Shown here: positions 1 through 12,475 of the stretch, one piece after another
Numbering within the stretch: position 1 is the stretch's first letter
Layout of the letters: each line of letters begins with the position of its first letter
The notes under the pieces: generated by a model
Seen by the model: only the letters and a program-made list of their open reading frames with translations
Database searches by the model: none
What the model was told of the DNA's origin: nothing
Position numbers and translations under genes: made by a program
DNA from: Numida meleagris
Lineage: Eukaryota; Chordata; Aves; Galliformes; Numididae
DNA length: 64,000 bases
Direction: 5' to 3'
Assembly (NCBI RefSeq): GCF_002078875.1
Contig: NC_034414.1
Coordinates: 27,252,637-27,316,636, forward strand

Positions 1-299
1 CACAGACCTTGCAGCAGTATCCTGTATCAGTGGGCTCACAGAGCTGAGCTCCAGCATGCTCTCCATGGGCATGAAAATGCCCTAACTTACACAGTAATGC
101 TAATCAAGCACATGGAAGTGAAAGGGCTGTATAATCCACAGCAATAATGAAGTATACAATTCTGTTTAAACTTCAGTTATGCGAATGTATCTTGTGAAGT
201 TACAGAGATCAAACTTCCTACCCCAAAAAGACCGTGGGAAAACCATACAAATAAAATTGCAAGGCAACTCTAATATTACCTAAAACTGCCAATTCTTAC
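1..299 (-). other. RGS6: RGS6 intron, between GGL and RGS-domain exons (partial)
   Basis: Intronic sequence downstream of the 300-410 exon on the minus strand. No exon or repeat is recognised here. It begins with the donor GTAAGAATTGG. Confidence 0.85.
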
Positions 300-410
300 C
301 TCATTTCAATGTCCCACAAAGCTGCATCATCACTTATCCAGGGATTGGAAGGCTCAGCAGGAGTGATAAAGGGGTCATATTCCACATACTGCTCTGTGTA
401 GGCTATTAAA
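300..410 (-). CDS. RGS6: RGS6 exon: C-terminal GGL and linker to RGS domain (about residues 285-321)
   Basis: A 111-nt exon (37 codons' worth) reads [20 protein letters not shown] followed by [16 protein letters not shown]. The NPW motif equals the G-gamma Asn-Pro-Phe-like contact to G-beta; the acidic tail leads into the RGS domain. Acceptor is TATCTGTCAG|T, donor ATGAG|GTAAGA. Both ends are phase 2, so the exon can be skipped without a frameshift. Human RGS6 isoforms with an incomplete GGL domain are known from the literature; loss of this exon would be expected to give such a form. The next exon, starting the RGS box, is outside the window. Confidence 0.97.
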
Positions 411-3400
411 CTGACAGATATTAAAAAAAGTAAAAAAGAAGAAGAAAAAAGACAAGTCGGTGCCTGAATGCTCAGTCATGTATCAGAGATATAGATTTTC
501 TCTCTTCCCCCCCAACCCTTGTTGGAAGTCTTTTTTTCCATGTTTGGATCAGCATGGTTCTTAGTACTCGCACACAACAGTCCCTTTTCCCAGGAAGGGT
601 GCATGCAAGGATTTCTCTGCAGCACTCACCAGTTCACTCAAGGATTCCTCAAGGTTGGTTCTGCTGAGATGCCTACAGAGAGCCTGATGTGGCAGTAACT
701 GAACTGACATGGTAGGACTTCCCACAGACAGCAATGTGACTCTGAAGCACATGTCCTCTACATTTCTTGCATGCTGCTACTCCCTCCTTCCTTTTTGTTT
801 TTTTGCAAATGCGTTTGCACTCACAGCTTTAAGCATTGTGAGTAACTCATCAAAATACTGTCATGCATTGCAGCTAAGAATACTCTTAAATCTTTGGAGG
901 ATCAAAGTCCTGAGCATCAGATCTTCAGCATATAGGTCATTTTGTTTTGTCAGAATACCAGTTAGTACAATGGCACTTGATGCAATATACTTCAGTGTAG
1001 TTTATAATCATTAATGTAAAATGAAGTAAACTATACAGGTATTGAATAAACACCTAGATTTTATACTAGTTTGCTTCAAGCCTAGTCAGATAAGGCATAC
1101 GGCCTCTAATCTTAAGAGCTTCCTAGGAAAAGGCCCATGTCTGCTTGCACAGGCAACTTGGGCATTCTACTGGGGTTGGGGCCAGGCGGCAATTTTACAA
1201 AGGGTAGGCAGCAAAAAAATCAAAAGAAATTTGTCCCAGTCTATACTTGAAATACTCCAAGGCACTTTTTCATTCTTCTGCCTCAATCTGCCAACTAATT
1301 AAATAAGTTAATGGAGTCTCACCATATTGAAAACTAATCTACTTTCACTCTGATTGTCCAGAGTGTTACCTCTGGGTCTTCCATGCCTTCAAAAGGCAGG
1401 GGAAGGAAAATACCCTGTGAAACCACAGGTCACAAAAGGCAGAAACTTTCCCTGACCTGCCCTACAATAATTACTTCCTTTTGTTTGTCCTAGCTCTTAT
1501 CATGAGGCATTAAAATCATACACTTTTGTAACCACAGCAGGTTCCCACTGCCCCTCAGGGCACTCAGGGCTGTCTCATCTCATTTCATTAATTACATTTC
1601 ACGACTGTTGTGGGTCAAGGGTTGGAGGAGGGAGCAGCGTCCAATTTCAGAGAGCAGCAATCCCGGAGACATCAATGAGAGAGAGGGTTGGTTAAAAAAA
1701 AAAACAAAACAACAAAAAACAACACAAAGGATCAATCAGGAGATATCTGCTGTGAAAGTTGAACTTCTTGTAACAAAATAATAAGGTGGCATCAGAGGTG
1801 CTAGTACATGAACTAGCAAAAATAAAAGGGAGAAAAAAAATAAATGAAATAAGGGAGGATTTGCTAAACACATGTTGCTGATTCCGTATAATGACAGGAG
1901 CTGAATCATGGCCTCATTGTCTAAACAAGGCTACAGGCAGAGCTTGCGCTGAGAATCTATCTCACAATCAGGAGGCCCTACTGAGCCTTCACAGTAAGTT
2001 TGGGTGGCTAAGAGGATAACATGGGTTTGTGACTTTTCATTTAGGGAACCAAGATTACTTTTGATAGGAAGGTGTTCAGGCATTCCTCAGCCATTTCCAT
2101 AATGCCACATGTACTGCAATTGCATCAGCACTGTCTGAAGTGGTCAGGAAAAACAGTAGGTAGAATTTATTCACAGTTTTGCTTGAGGGTTGTCAAATCT
2201 CTTTGCCAGATCCTAAAACTGACAGCATTCAGGTCCCAAGTGAGGAAAAAGGATTTGGAAGTGGAAAAACTGTTCCCCAGGTTCCTGGAGCAGCTGAGGG
2301 ATGCCTCAGTCTTAAAAGCAGGGCCCAGCCTGAGAAGTGCCTTTCTATTACTAACAGCACCTCCTCGTCAACAGATCTGCTCTTGGAGCATGCATCCAGT
2401 GCTTCACACATGGTCTTCAGGCAACACAGGCTTCATTTCAGGCAACAGGTCAACTTAGGCCACATAAACTCATTCCCTCTCACCCACCCCCATCACTGCT
2501 GAGCCTCTCCAGGGCCTTCCCTGCCACTCCTCATGCCAAGCCCCGGGACACCACAGCCTGGCACCCTCCAGCAGCACTGCCACCCACAGTCTTTCCAGAC
2601 CAGGAAAATTGTTTTTTGTCCTGTTCTACTGAAAACTAATAGATTTTTCTTCTGGCATTGACAATGACATATTTATCATGGCAGTGTAACTTGAACAACA
2701 GGTGTGCTATGTGGACAGGATCCGATGTTCACAAGAGAATGTGTTTTACTGAGACCATCTTATTGAATAAATACCTACCCAGAAAAAACTCAAGCAAAAC
2801 ACATCTGCTTGTCTGTAAATTACCAGCCTGGAAATTATTACTGTCACAGTATATTAAGGTCACTGTAAGTAAATTCAGTATAAAATGAGAATTTTTGGTA
2901 AAGCACAAAATTATCAGAACAGAACCAGAAAGCCCAAAACATAAATATGAATGTGCTAATTTCAGTAGTGTAAAATAGAGTGTGAACGATTTCAGGAAGC
3001 CTCTGAATATTTTCTTTTTAATTGGGTAAAATTTCATTTAAATTGATAAACATTACAAGCCACTAGGAACTTTCTGTTGTGCCCTTGCCATTTAATTTGC
3101 CTAGTTTAGTGTACAAATGGTAATTACAGGAGCAGGCATTGCAAAGCAAAAAATTTCATAGGGAAATCTCTTTTTAATTTGTTTAAGTAAAAATTCCTCT
3201 GTTATTTCTCCAGAAAGAGCCATCCCTTGTCATGCCCGTTGTGTTCAAGACAGTTTTGCTCTAAAAGTGATGTTACAGAAAAGCATGCTGATCCCTACAT
3301 TTGTCTCAGCAATTCCACTGAAAACGTGCATAGCTTACAAGTATCTGAGTAAAGGAGCTGTCACTCTCAGGAAACTGAATTTGAGCTTGTTCTTTACTTG

Positions 3401-3993
3401 TTCATAGTTTCCTACAAGGACTAAATTTTCTCAAGTCAAACTGTGCCTTCATTTGCCTCTATGAGAAATCCACCTATTCATAACACTGCCTTGAGTAGTC
3501 CAGATACAAACCTAGTACTTTCCATAGAGTTTCACATGCATAACTGGGAGCAGAAACTGGCCCTACAACCCCAGCGCAAATGAATCCCAGTATGAATGCA
3601 AACATCACATGCAACAAGATGCAAACACAGCGCCCTCCCCAGAGATGTGTCAGTCTAACTGGAGGGGAGCACTCAACAGTTCATCAAAAAAGGAAAAATG
3701 GATGCTTTTCAACTGAAAGGGGTAGGAAATGAATACCATTGTGATCCCATTTATTTTGCTTTTAAAGTACAACATCCTCCTTTTTCACCCACTTTTTCTC
3801 AGTGGCAGAAGGGCAAGTGTCAAATGTCAGTGGTCAGCAGACAAGCAGCATGTCTGGGTGAGGAGGGAAAAGGATTCACTGCTCAGAAATGGAACAAGCC
3901 TTTGTGCGTTCCTGCCTGCCTATTTGCTATTTCTGGAAATGCTAAATTTGAGATGAAGAAGTAATGGGAAATCACATACATGGGGACACTCAC
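411..3993 (-). other. RGS6: RGS6 intron (3.6 kb)
   Basis: No RGS6-like exon and no clear CR1. It contains an A-rich run near 1695-1725. The ORFs at 2072-2502 overlap in several frames, lack splice context and resemble nothing known to me. Confidence 0.8.
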
Positions 3994-4055
3994 CTTTCTG
4001 CTACTTTGGACATCTTTAAACAATGCCTGTCTATCTGCAGGTTCAGAAAAGTTAT
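3994..4055 (-). CDS. RGS6: RGS6 exon: GGL helix (about residues 265-284)
   Basis: A 62-nt exon encodes ITFLNLQIDRHCLKMSKVAE and two bases of a Ser codon. This is the central coiled helix of the G-gamma-like domain, which pairs with G-beta-5 much as a G-gamma subunit does and stabilises the protein. Acceptor is CTCCTCAG|ATA, donor AAAG|GTGAGT (phase 2). Confidence 0.96.
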
Positions 4056-5059
4056 CTGAGGAGAAAGATGACAAGGGCATTAACAATCCAGAAGCTCCAC
4101 AGCATGCATTGATCACATCCCAACACACTATTGATTTCTCATTCCAAACAGCTTGAAAGTAACTCGGAAAGAAATAGGACCCTCCCCCAGGTAATAGAAG
4201 CAGCTTACTAGCTGCTTCCATCGGGAGTCTCCATTTCATGTGACAAAGTCCCAAGGGAAGCTTCAGAAGAAATAATTAAAAGTAGGAAAGGCGTATTTGG
4301 GGCTGAGATTCTTAGATGACTCAGAGTACAATGTGATCCTTATTTTATAACACACACTTCCATTTCCCTAACCTAGAAAATAAAGGTTTCAAAGTACATT
4401 TCTACTGTACTATAAACTGGTTCTTCACAGTACTCTGCAGCCTACATTGGCTATGATTGAAAAAAAGCTCGAGAGGTGTAGTGTTCAGACTTAGTTCAGA
4501 AGATCACCCTAAAATTGGCTGCGTAAGAAACATGTTTAATGCTGCCTTTACTAAAAAGCTGACCCAGCAGTTCCTGCCCATGCTTCAGTGAGGGTTGCTT
4601 TTTGCAGGAAAGCAATTCTGGGGGAGAGCTCTCAATGGAGGGGCAAGTACACAAGATTCAGACAGCCATTCCTCAGAGTGATTCTGCAAGTAGTTTTTTC
4701 CCAGTTCCCCAAAAGCACCGTGCTTGTGCTCTGGCTGCGCCAGCTTCTCTAGCCTTTCTCAGTGCCCACTTTTCAGTCATCCTCAGTGATCTGAAAATTA
4801 ATCCTCCTACTGGCCCACAGTGAAAGTAATCAAAAGGTTAGTGTTGCCCATTACTGCACTGCTTAATTCATACACATCTTTAAGTACTTACTGCTTCACA
4901 TAAAGGAGGTAAGGTTCAAGCGTAGTTGAAGCAACAGCAGTTTTTACTGATATCTCCACAATGTTAAATACTCTTCTTTTTTTTAAGCAGATAAGAACTG
5001 CCTGACTGTTCTAGGTAGACTCAGTTCTCAGGACAACTGCTGCATAGACATCTACTTAC
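4056..5059 (-). other. RGS6: RGS6 intron (1.0 kb)
   Basis: Separates the two GGL exons at 5060-5158 and 3994-4055. Nothing else is recognised. Confidence 0.85.
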
Positions 5060-5158
5060 TTGTTTCCGGAAATCCTCTTTTGTAGTTTTGCGTATGGGTT
5101 GGGAGGGCACATGTACAGGGCTTTGGGGCTGAGATTCCTCTGTAACCCCATACACTGA
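5060..5158 (-). CDS. RGS6: RGS6 exon: linker and start of GGL domain (about residues 232-264)
   Basis: Exactly 33 codons: [20 protein letters not shown] followed by [22 protein letters not shown] and SPVHV are RGS6-specific and distinguish it from RGS7, 9 and 11. The Ser/Pro/Gln-rich part is a flexible linker; [10 protein letters not shown] begins the GGL helix. Acceptor is TCCTTGCAG|TCA; donor is CAA|GTAAGT, strong. Both ends are phase 0. Confidence 0.97.
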
Positions 5159-6271
5159 CTGCAAGGAACCAGTAAACAAACAGAAGAGATCACAGACTTT
5201 TTCTCTGTTATGCAATGAGAAGTGCAGTATGCAAAACAGTAAGGTAATAAGCCAACAATTTCCTACTATTTTTTTCCTGCACAGGTAAACAATAATTCAG
5301 CTGGGAGCAAAACTGACAGATCCGACTGTGCTGCAGATGCCTGCATTTGGGATGTCTGCAGGCACGCCAGTGGTGTGCTCAGGGCTTCCTGCACAGCCTG
5401 CTTTCCAGAAAAACTCTCTCGCCTGAGACCTTCCCCTGCTGCATGTGAGGTAGTCACTCCGTGCTGTTGCAGTCTATAGGGCTGTTCCACAGTAAGTAGG
5501 AAATCTATCTTAAATATTAAAATGCAGCTGATCATTTTTAGGAGCTCTGAGGGCTGTGTCTGTCATATTTGCAAGAGGAACGCTGCGAATGACTGTCGTG
5601 GAGAAATAAGAGGAGAAAAAAATGTACTAGAATCCAACCCTTTTCTTCCATTTTCTTCCACTCAGTTGAATTTCTTGTCATAAAATTACATATCAAAGAA
5701 AGAGCTTAACCAAGTGTCAATCGGTCAAGTTCACGTGAACCTACAGATTGACTTGTAGCCATTTGTTTTCAGGACAGAGACTTGCACTGAAAGTAATATC
5801 AACTACCCTGTCATTTAGTATTTTTGCTTTTCACTTAATGTTCAAAAGAGACAGATGAGTAGCTCTGCTGCAGTTTAGCTACCGATGGAAGTTAGGAGTC
5901 TAGTGTCACCTCTGAAACTAATAAAAACATGTAAGAATTAGAACTTGCTGAAAGTCAGGAGAATCCAAGCTGCTAATGACTTTGAGATTATTAAGGCAGA
6001 TAAACCACTCTGAAAAACCTGTGTCCAAATAACTTCTGAAAAATGGGACCCAAGTATTTTTGCCAACTGATTTTACTTTTATGGGAAAGTAGATTCAGTA
6101 GACATCTGTTGCTAAAACTGCAATAGCAGATTTAACAATTAGATCAAAACAGAACTGACATTTACCAAACCCTTCATTTGATTTCTATTAGGAAAGTCTG
6201 ATACGCTCTAGATGTCAAGAACGACTCACATTAAAAAAAAAAATGAAAGAAAACCAGGAACTCAAACTGAC
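5159..6271 (-). other. RGS6: RGS6 intron (1.1 kb)
   Basis: Unique sequence. No repeat or additional exon is recognised. Confidence 0.85.
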
Positions 6272-6346
6272 CTTTTTCACCTTCTGTGGGTTTTTCATAC
6301 GACGACACTTTCTAATGTCCATTTCTGTGGTGTTCACACAGCCTGG
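6272..6346 (-). CDS. RGS6: RGS6 exon: inter-domain linker (about residues 207-231)
   Basis: Exactly 25 codons: [20 protein letters not shown] then [13 protein letters not shown] is common to R7 proteins; the basic IRKCRR...QKVKK tail is RGS6-type. Acceptor is TTTTCAG|CCA; donor is AAG|GTCAGT, a less common GTC donor. The exon is a multiple of three with phase 0 at both ends, so its skipping would not break the frame. Only 495 bases separate it from the upstream exon. Confidence 0.96.
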
Positions 6347-6841
6347 CTGAAAAGAGGCCGTTAAAAGAGATGGTTATCACATTACTGTTTTCTGCTTGCA
6401 ATCTGCACGCTACCTTACCTACCTAAAATGTAGAGTTTAGATCTTGTCCAAAACTATCTCCTTATGTTTGCATCCCATGGATTATGCTTGCTAAACAACA
6501 GAGTGCACATACCCAAAGTTGGCATCTCAGCATTAAATCTATTACTCCTAACTTCAACACCAAGAGGAAATGCCTCAGCTAAGAGAAGAGCTTTTTCTAG
6601 GAACTCTGTGACAAACCGGGTAAGCTGCTTTTCTTTCACCCGCGTGAAAAAGATCTCCAACACTTCACATTTATTTTATATTTCCAAGCATGCACAAACC
6701 AATAATGTCTGAAATAATCTTGTAGCAACCTGCTCCAAACTGGGAGGAAAATCCATGCAGGGACTTTAAAGACAATATTACTGTGCAATTCATGGCAGAG
6801 TGTTAAGTAAATTAAAACTGATCACTTAAAAAGGGCTTTAC
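6347..6841 (-). other. RGS6: RGS6 intron (0.5 kb)
   Basis: The shortest intron in the window. Nothing but splice signals is recognised. Confidence 0.85.
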
Positions 6842-6923
6842 CACAGGCCTGTGCACATCCCAGAATGCTCTTTCCTGGCTGTCCAAAATTTTCCTTTCTG
6901 TTTTATCCTTTTTCCTGTCGATT
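6842..6923 (-). CDS. RGS6: RGS6 exon: charged helix and linker (about residues 179-206)
   Basis: Encodes [20 protein letters not shown] and then WDVHRPV after completing a Lys codon (AA|A). The lysine-rich stretch followed by the R7 signature [15 protein letters not shown] marks the end of the helical region. [11 protein letters not shown] separates RGS6 from RGS7 (VDKKRDKIERK in that paralogue, from memory). Acceptor has a long T run before CAG; donor is GTG|GTAAAG (phase 0). Confidence 0.97.
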
Positions 6924-9436
6924 CTGAAAAAAAAGCATAAACAAGTGAGTCACCACACAACTATTTCTTCCTTGTTACACTTTCTAGCTGGCATTTTAAC
7001 CCAGTGACAAAAATGTTCAGAAATCCTTTTTTTTTTGTACAGAAATGTTACATTGCAACTTCCAAGGCCGCATGTCATGAGCAAAACCTCATGGATGTTT
7101 AGTGCCATGTGTGTCAAGATAAATTTTCCTATTAAGACGGAAAATTTGTCTTAACGTCTGTTTGTTGTTTTTTTTCCCCACTTGGTGAGAAAAGCTTCCT
7201 TTCCTGATGCTCTTTTCCCAGACCGGGAGCTCATATTCAGCTTTGGCTCTGCCAGAATCACCTGGCCTGCACCTCTATGCATCTCTTTCCTGCAGGCTGG
7301 AGAGCCACCTCAGGAGCCCCCACTGCAGCCAGAGGCCTCACTGCTACGACCACAGACTCCTACAAGGCAGCTGCCCAGAGCCTCACCAGCAGTGACAGCA
7401 CAGGCAGCGCTTGTGGGCACTCTCCCTGGAGATTCCAACAGAGCAGCTCCACCTGCCCTGGTGCTGGCAGTGTGGGGTGACAGCGCTCAGTGACAGTGCT
7501 GTGCAAGCCAGCACTCATCTGGAGACTCATGATGGGGTTGGCACAGGAGTAAGTCACTAATTTCAGCCCTAACACAGCCAGTAAATCGATTCACTCAAAG
7601 TGTACGCATCAAAGGCCACTGGAGGTTGTTCAAAGCAGCTGTACCTCTTCCTCTTGACAGCATCTAGCAGTTTGTGTCTGATGCTCAGCTCTACACGTGA
7701 GCACAGCGCAGTTACCACTGGCTTGCAGGACCTGCCTACAGAGAGACCAGTGACACACGGGGGAGGAGGAACCACCCTTGCCTCCAGAGCAGGTTTGAGA
7801 GGCTGACAGCATCCCTGTGCTGGCTTCCTGCACTGCTGCCACCTTGCATAATGACAGCAGTGAGAGAAAACCACATGAGCTACAACTTCTGACAATCAGG
7901 TTCTCCCCTCTCCTGTCTTCCTTTTGGAGGGGCAGTGATCCTCAGCTGAATCTGTGCTAGAAGGGTACCAAGGAAATTGGGGACTGAGGCTGAAGTGTCT
8001 GAACATCCCTTCCCTCCCAATGAAGTCCTTGAGTCCAACGCAGTTTGGGGTTGGCTGAGATGAGAAACGAGCTCAGCACGAGGAGCCACCAGACACTGCT
8101 TCATGAGCTAAGAAGCAAACACAGAACTTGATAACCAGGAGAAATGCTTTCAGGTGTTTTTGCTTTGTTTTCCTTTTTAGTCAATACACTGCCACACATT
8201 ACACTGTGAATTCTAACCTATCTTTTCTCCATGAAAAGATGAATAAGCAACACTGACACCGTAAAAAATCTGAAATTAAAATTTCTTTCTTAGGTGATAA
8301 TTTATGCTGTAGATGGAATGCAGAATTTTGTTTTGACTGAGATTTTTTTCCTTTTGGCAGCAAACCTTTAAGTAAATGAAAGTACAACTGCTAGTGTAAC
8401 TTCTAATGCTTTGTTCTAAGCAGAACACTGGTATTCTCTTCAGAAAAAAATCCCTTAATCGCCTTGTTATTTTGAAGATAATTACCATGTACTTAAATAG
8501 TGCATAATTACAATGTGATTAAGCAAATAATTAATCAAAATTCCAATGAGTTAATCAAAGATAGAGACCAATGCCTCAGCCATACCCTCAAGTAAAAATG
8601 TCCCTTAACTTTTTAACATCTGATGCTGAAAGTGCAAATTCTTTCCATCAGTACAGACCATTAGTACTGGTATTCTTATACACAACCTTCATCAGCCTTC
8701 CAGTTTCAGAGGAGGCAATCACATGCACAAAACGGGTACATGGGCTTTTGAGTACACTGGTCTACAAACCCTGGGCAATACTCATTTTGCAGCAATAATG
8801 ACAATATCCTAAACTGTTTTCAGAAAGATATGAACAAAAATGTAGATTTCAATTATGAGTAGAAAACAGGAAAAAGAAATAGTGTTAAGTTGGAGTACAT
8901 TTCATGTGAGTGGTACCCAATCCTCCACACTGTTAGGAGCATAAACTGGAGTGCAGAAAATAGAGGTACTGCTGAGCTGACTGGGACTTGCTATAAATGA
9001 AAAAAACAAATACAGTCTGCTGTAAATACCACCAGGTGCTTATATAAGCACTTCTAAATAACAGTATTTTTAAACTCTAAAACACTTTACAAGCATAGAG
9101 TTACATAGACCAATGGCAAAATTTTGTTCTTTCCATCTATGTGAAATAACAATACTATACAACAGTAGAAGCAGAACGTGCAAGTGAATCGCCCAATCTC
9201 ACATGGAAAATTCAGGCTCAGGAACTCGGCATTTCTACACAGAGACGATTAAACACATCTTTCAGACTCTGGCACAAACCTTAGCAATTGGCTCCCTATT
9301 GTTTCCAGTCTGCTGACGATTTACCAGTACCTTCTGAGCTTAGCTGCAGTAAAGACTTTAAGAGAGAAATTTTCAGAGTCCCCCTCCCCGCGCAGCCCTA
9401 GATACTGGGGCGGTTCAGTGCTCCAGGATTACTCAC
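6924..9436 (-). other. RGS6: RGS6 intron (2.5 kb)
   Basis: The part at 7250-7480 is GC-richer and open in several frames but has no exon-like splice boundaries. The stretch 8440-8570 is AT-rich with repeated ATTA/TAAT cores (listed separately). Confidence 0.8.
8440..8570. promoter_or_regulatory. AT-rich cluster with TAATTA and ATTAAT cores, candidate conserved element
   Basis: Contains repeated homeodomain-like words (GATAATTACC, CATAATTACA, GATTAAGC, ATAATTAATC, GTTAATC). The block is inside an intron with no repeat signature. The composition could also be chance in AT-rich DNA. Confidence 0.25.
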
Positions 9437-9513
9437 TTCACTTGGGCCTCAGCTTGCATGAAGATGAATTCCCACTTCCTTGCAAACGCCCTCTGAAGTC
9501 TTGCTAAGTTTTC
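9437..9513 (-). CDS. RGS6: RGS6 exon: DHEX helices (about residues 154-178)
   Basis: Encodes [20 protein letters not shown] followed by AEAQV and two bases of a Lys codon. Amphipathic helix of the R7 helical region, identical to my memory of the mammalian family sequence. Acceptor is TTTTGTCAG|GAA; donor is GTGAA|GTGAGT (phase 2), a strong site. Confidence 0.97.
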
Positions 9514-12410
9514 CTGACAAAAGATGAAAATCGTAAAAACAATTAATTCTGGTAATTACAACAACTGCTTGAGAGCAGATAGTATGTTGGGAGTTAATTT
9601 TATTTTCGCCTCATTATTATTTTTTTTAAGTTGGAGAACTCAAGACATGGAAGTCAACACTGGTTTCAGGTGATTTATCCCCTAGGCAAAGTAAGGTTGT
9701 GACACATCTTTTCAGGCTGCAGCCAAGAGGACCCTGTCAGGAGAAGTAATAGAGTGCGATGAAGACAGCCCGCGTTCTATTAGTAAAATGATGATGGTCT
9801 TGTTCCCTAAAGATATTACTGCTTTGCGAAGCTGACAACTTCCATTCCTGATAGCAGATGGCTGCCACCTGCATGATTCCTTCTCTTTTCCACTTTCCCT
9901 TCCTCCCCCCACTGGTCCCTTTCTCTAAGGTGCAAAGCCTGAGCATCCCCTGCTCTGTTCAGCCCTGAGAGCACTGCGCAGCTGCACTGTGCTCAAGTCT
10001 GGGAACTGCCAGGATGATTCACAAAAGGAAATAGCTTGTTTGTCTGAACAATGAAAATAGCTAACTGAGAGACCAGAACCAGATGCAGCCTTTTTCCTGC
10101 ATCTGAAGTAAGAGTTCTAGTTCAGGTCTACTACAGAGAGCATCAGGATGTGAACATTTGGAGATGGATGTAACTTCCCCACAGACCAAGGTCAAGCTAG
10201 CTGACATAGTCAGAATCTGAGGCTCAAACAGCACCTTGAAGTCACATATCCACAACCACTTGAAGGAGGAGGCCTATGAGACCACTAACCTGACCCTCTA
10301 CCCATTACAGCTGATTCAACTGTTACAAATTTTCTTTCAAAATGAACACTATTAGTTCTACTGTTGTTCTTTTCACATCGATTCCATTTATTTCAAGAAA
10401 ATCCTTAAGTGCATGCATTTCAGGGCTAGAAGTTTCCCTACTTTTTGCTTCAAGCTCATGTATAACACAAGACAAAGCTTGGCTCAGTTACCACCAAGTC
10501 CACTTACGAGTTTCAGTTTTCTACATGGAGGAAAACAGTTAAAATGATTTACAGCTGTGCCAAGCTGTGATCATTTCCTTTACTGTGAACCACTCGTAAT
10601 ATCTGCAAAAAGAATTTTTTGTGGCCTTATTTTTTATGTTAAATTATATTCATATGTGCCCTCTGGAGTAAATGTCTTGAAGCCAATGAAATATCACCAG
10701 TTGAAGCGTTATTTGAATCATGCTTATGTTTGGCCAATTATAAATTAAGGTTAAATCCAACCATGCAAGCTCAATCATACAATGAAGAGCCCTGCTTTAC
10801 CAGCAGAAACTGGGGGTGGAAAGTTGCCTGTGAATGATGCAAACAGAACCTCAAATGAAATGTTCTCTGTGATGCTTTGTAGAGATCCTCTTTGGAAACT
10901 CCAGGCCAAGTGCTGATGACGCGAGCATGAGAAATGTCCTCATGCTACATCTCCAAATATGAGTACTGAATGTATAGGACTCTTTCCCACTCCCCTAAAC
11001 GTGTTTCTCTCATGTGTGCTCAGTTTACATCTCCAGTGCTGGGTCTGCTTCAGCTCTCATAATGACTAGGAAGAGTCAGTGCCATTCTTATCTGATTGTC
11101 TTTAATTAAGAGAGCAAAGTTTGAATGCAGAAGCGACCTCTAATTGTGCAATGCAATATTCACAAGAAAAATGAGAGACTGCCAAGATCTAATTATTTGC
11201 CATCACTGGTGCATTGCTACTCTCAGAAGACAACGATGTGCAAAAGTACTTAGCCATAACCTCATGGCATGTGTGTGGGAGTGTGTGCTGCAAAACAGTC
11301 TTGTGTTGCTTTATCATAGATTTTAAGAATAATTACAGTTAATTGGTTTGCTGTGACCAATTTTAATGGTTTTAATCATGAAAAGTACGCAGAAGTGAAA
11401 ATTCAGAAAAAATGTTGTATAAATGCATATGGATTATTATACACCTTTCTTTATGTCAGTACTTCACAATTAGATCTCACGGAAACACTGGATGTATTTC
11501 AAGGGTGGATTAGACAAGTGGCAATTTTTGTATGCTCTTTGCTGAAAGGACCAAATGGTGTATATGCATACCTAAGTGTACAAAAGACCCAAAAATAGTA
11601 GAAGCAAAGAAGAGGGAAAAAATCTGTTATAGGAAAAAAAGAACACCCTATAATATACACAATATAAATGTGTTCAATAACCAACATGAACACACAAGTC
11701 CACTAGAAACATATTTGTAAAAAACACTTAACTTAAAAAATCTACATTGGAAATTCAACTGTTATGATGTTGAAATAGTAAATGAGAAGAAAGACAGAAA
11801 GCAAAGTTCAGCTGGTCAGACTGATATACACTGCTAACATTGAAAGCAACTCATTTCAACTCTGCCAGTCCTGGCTGCATCCTCCCATCCCTACTGACCT
11901 AAACTCTGCACTATCTGAAGACAAGTTTGGTGATATTTTTATGAATAATAACTTCATAAGAGAAAACACTCCCTGAATTAGCGTTATAGCATACTGAAAA
12001 TACAGTCCAAGCTTCATAACTGAAAACTTTCCTTTATAGTACGTAACTATATGCCATGGGTCATTAGCAATTTAATTTATCAGTAATGCACCTGAAAATC
12101 CATGATTTCTGCAGGTTCTTATCTACTATATAAAACAGGAACTGTTAACTGGAAAGAGGAAACCAATGTAAACCTGTGTGTGATTTGCCTCTTAGTACTG
12201 ATGCTTTAACTGGAGAGGCTGCAAAGCTGGAGACATTCCCCATTCATGTGCCTGATGTTCTTTCCAGATCAACCTTCAAAAAATTCTGACAGCTAAAAAA
12301 AAGAGACACAGCAAAGGCTGACCCCAAAGTGTAAAATGGCAGCATTCAGCCGGCAAACAAAGCCTTCCCCCATGCTCCCACACTTTAAACTTTAGCATGA
12401 GTGTACCTAC
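9514..12410 (-). other. RGS6: RGS6 intron (2.9 kb)
   Basis: No repeat or exon recognised. The stretch around 10590-10750 is AT-rich with a CCAAT-like element (GCCAATTATAAATTAAGG) but has no other support as a regulatory site. Confidence 0.8.
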
Positions 12411-12475
12411 GGCTTCATAATCGGCCAGCTCCAGCCTAGCTTTGTTCTGCATGGTCCGTTTGCAAAGATAGATGG
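12411..12475 (-). CDS. RGS6: RGS6 exon: DHEX helices (about residues 132-153)
   Basis: Encodes [20 protein letters not shown] and a final Ala after a split Ala codon. This is the DHEX (DEP helical extension) segment that packs on the DEP domain and contacts R7BP. Acceptor is CCCTTTAG|CC. The donor GCC|GTAGGTAC has GTAG followed by a second GT, so two donors lie four bases apart. The first keeps phase 0 with the next exon, GAA AAC. Confidence 0.96.

Noticed and set aside
7182..7493. Cluster of overlapping plus-strand ORFs
   Set aside because: Moderately GC-rich intron sequence with no conserved protein signature or splice boundaries.
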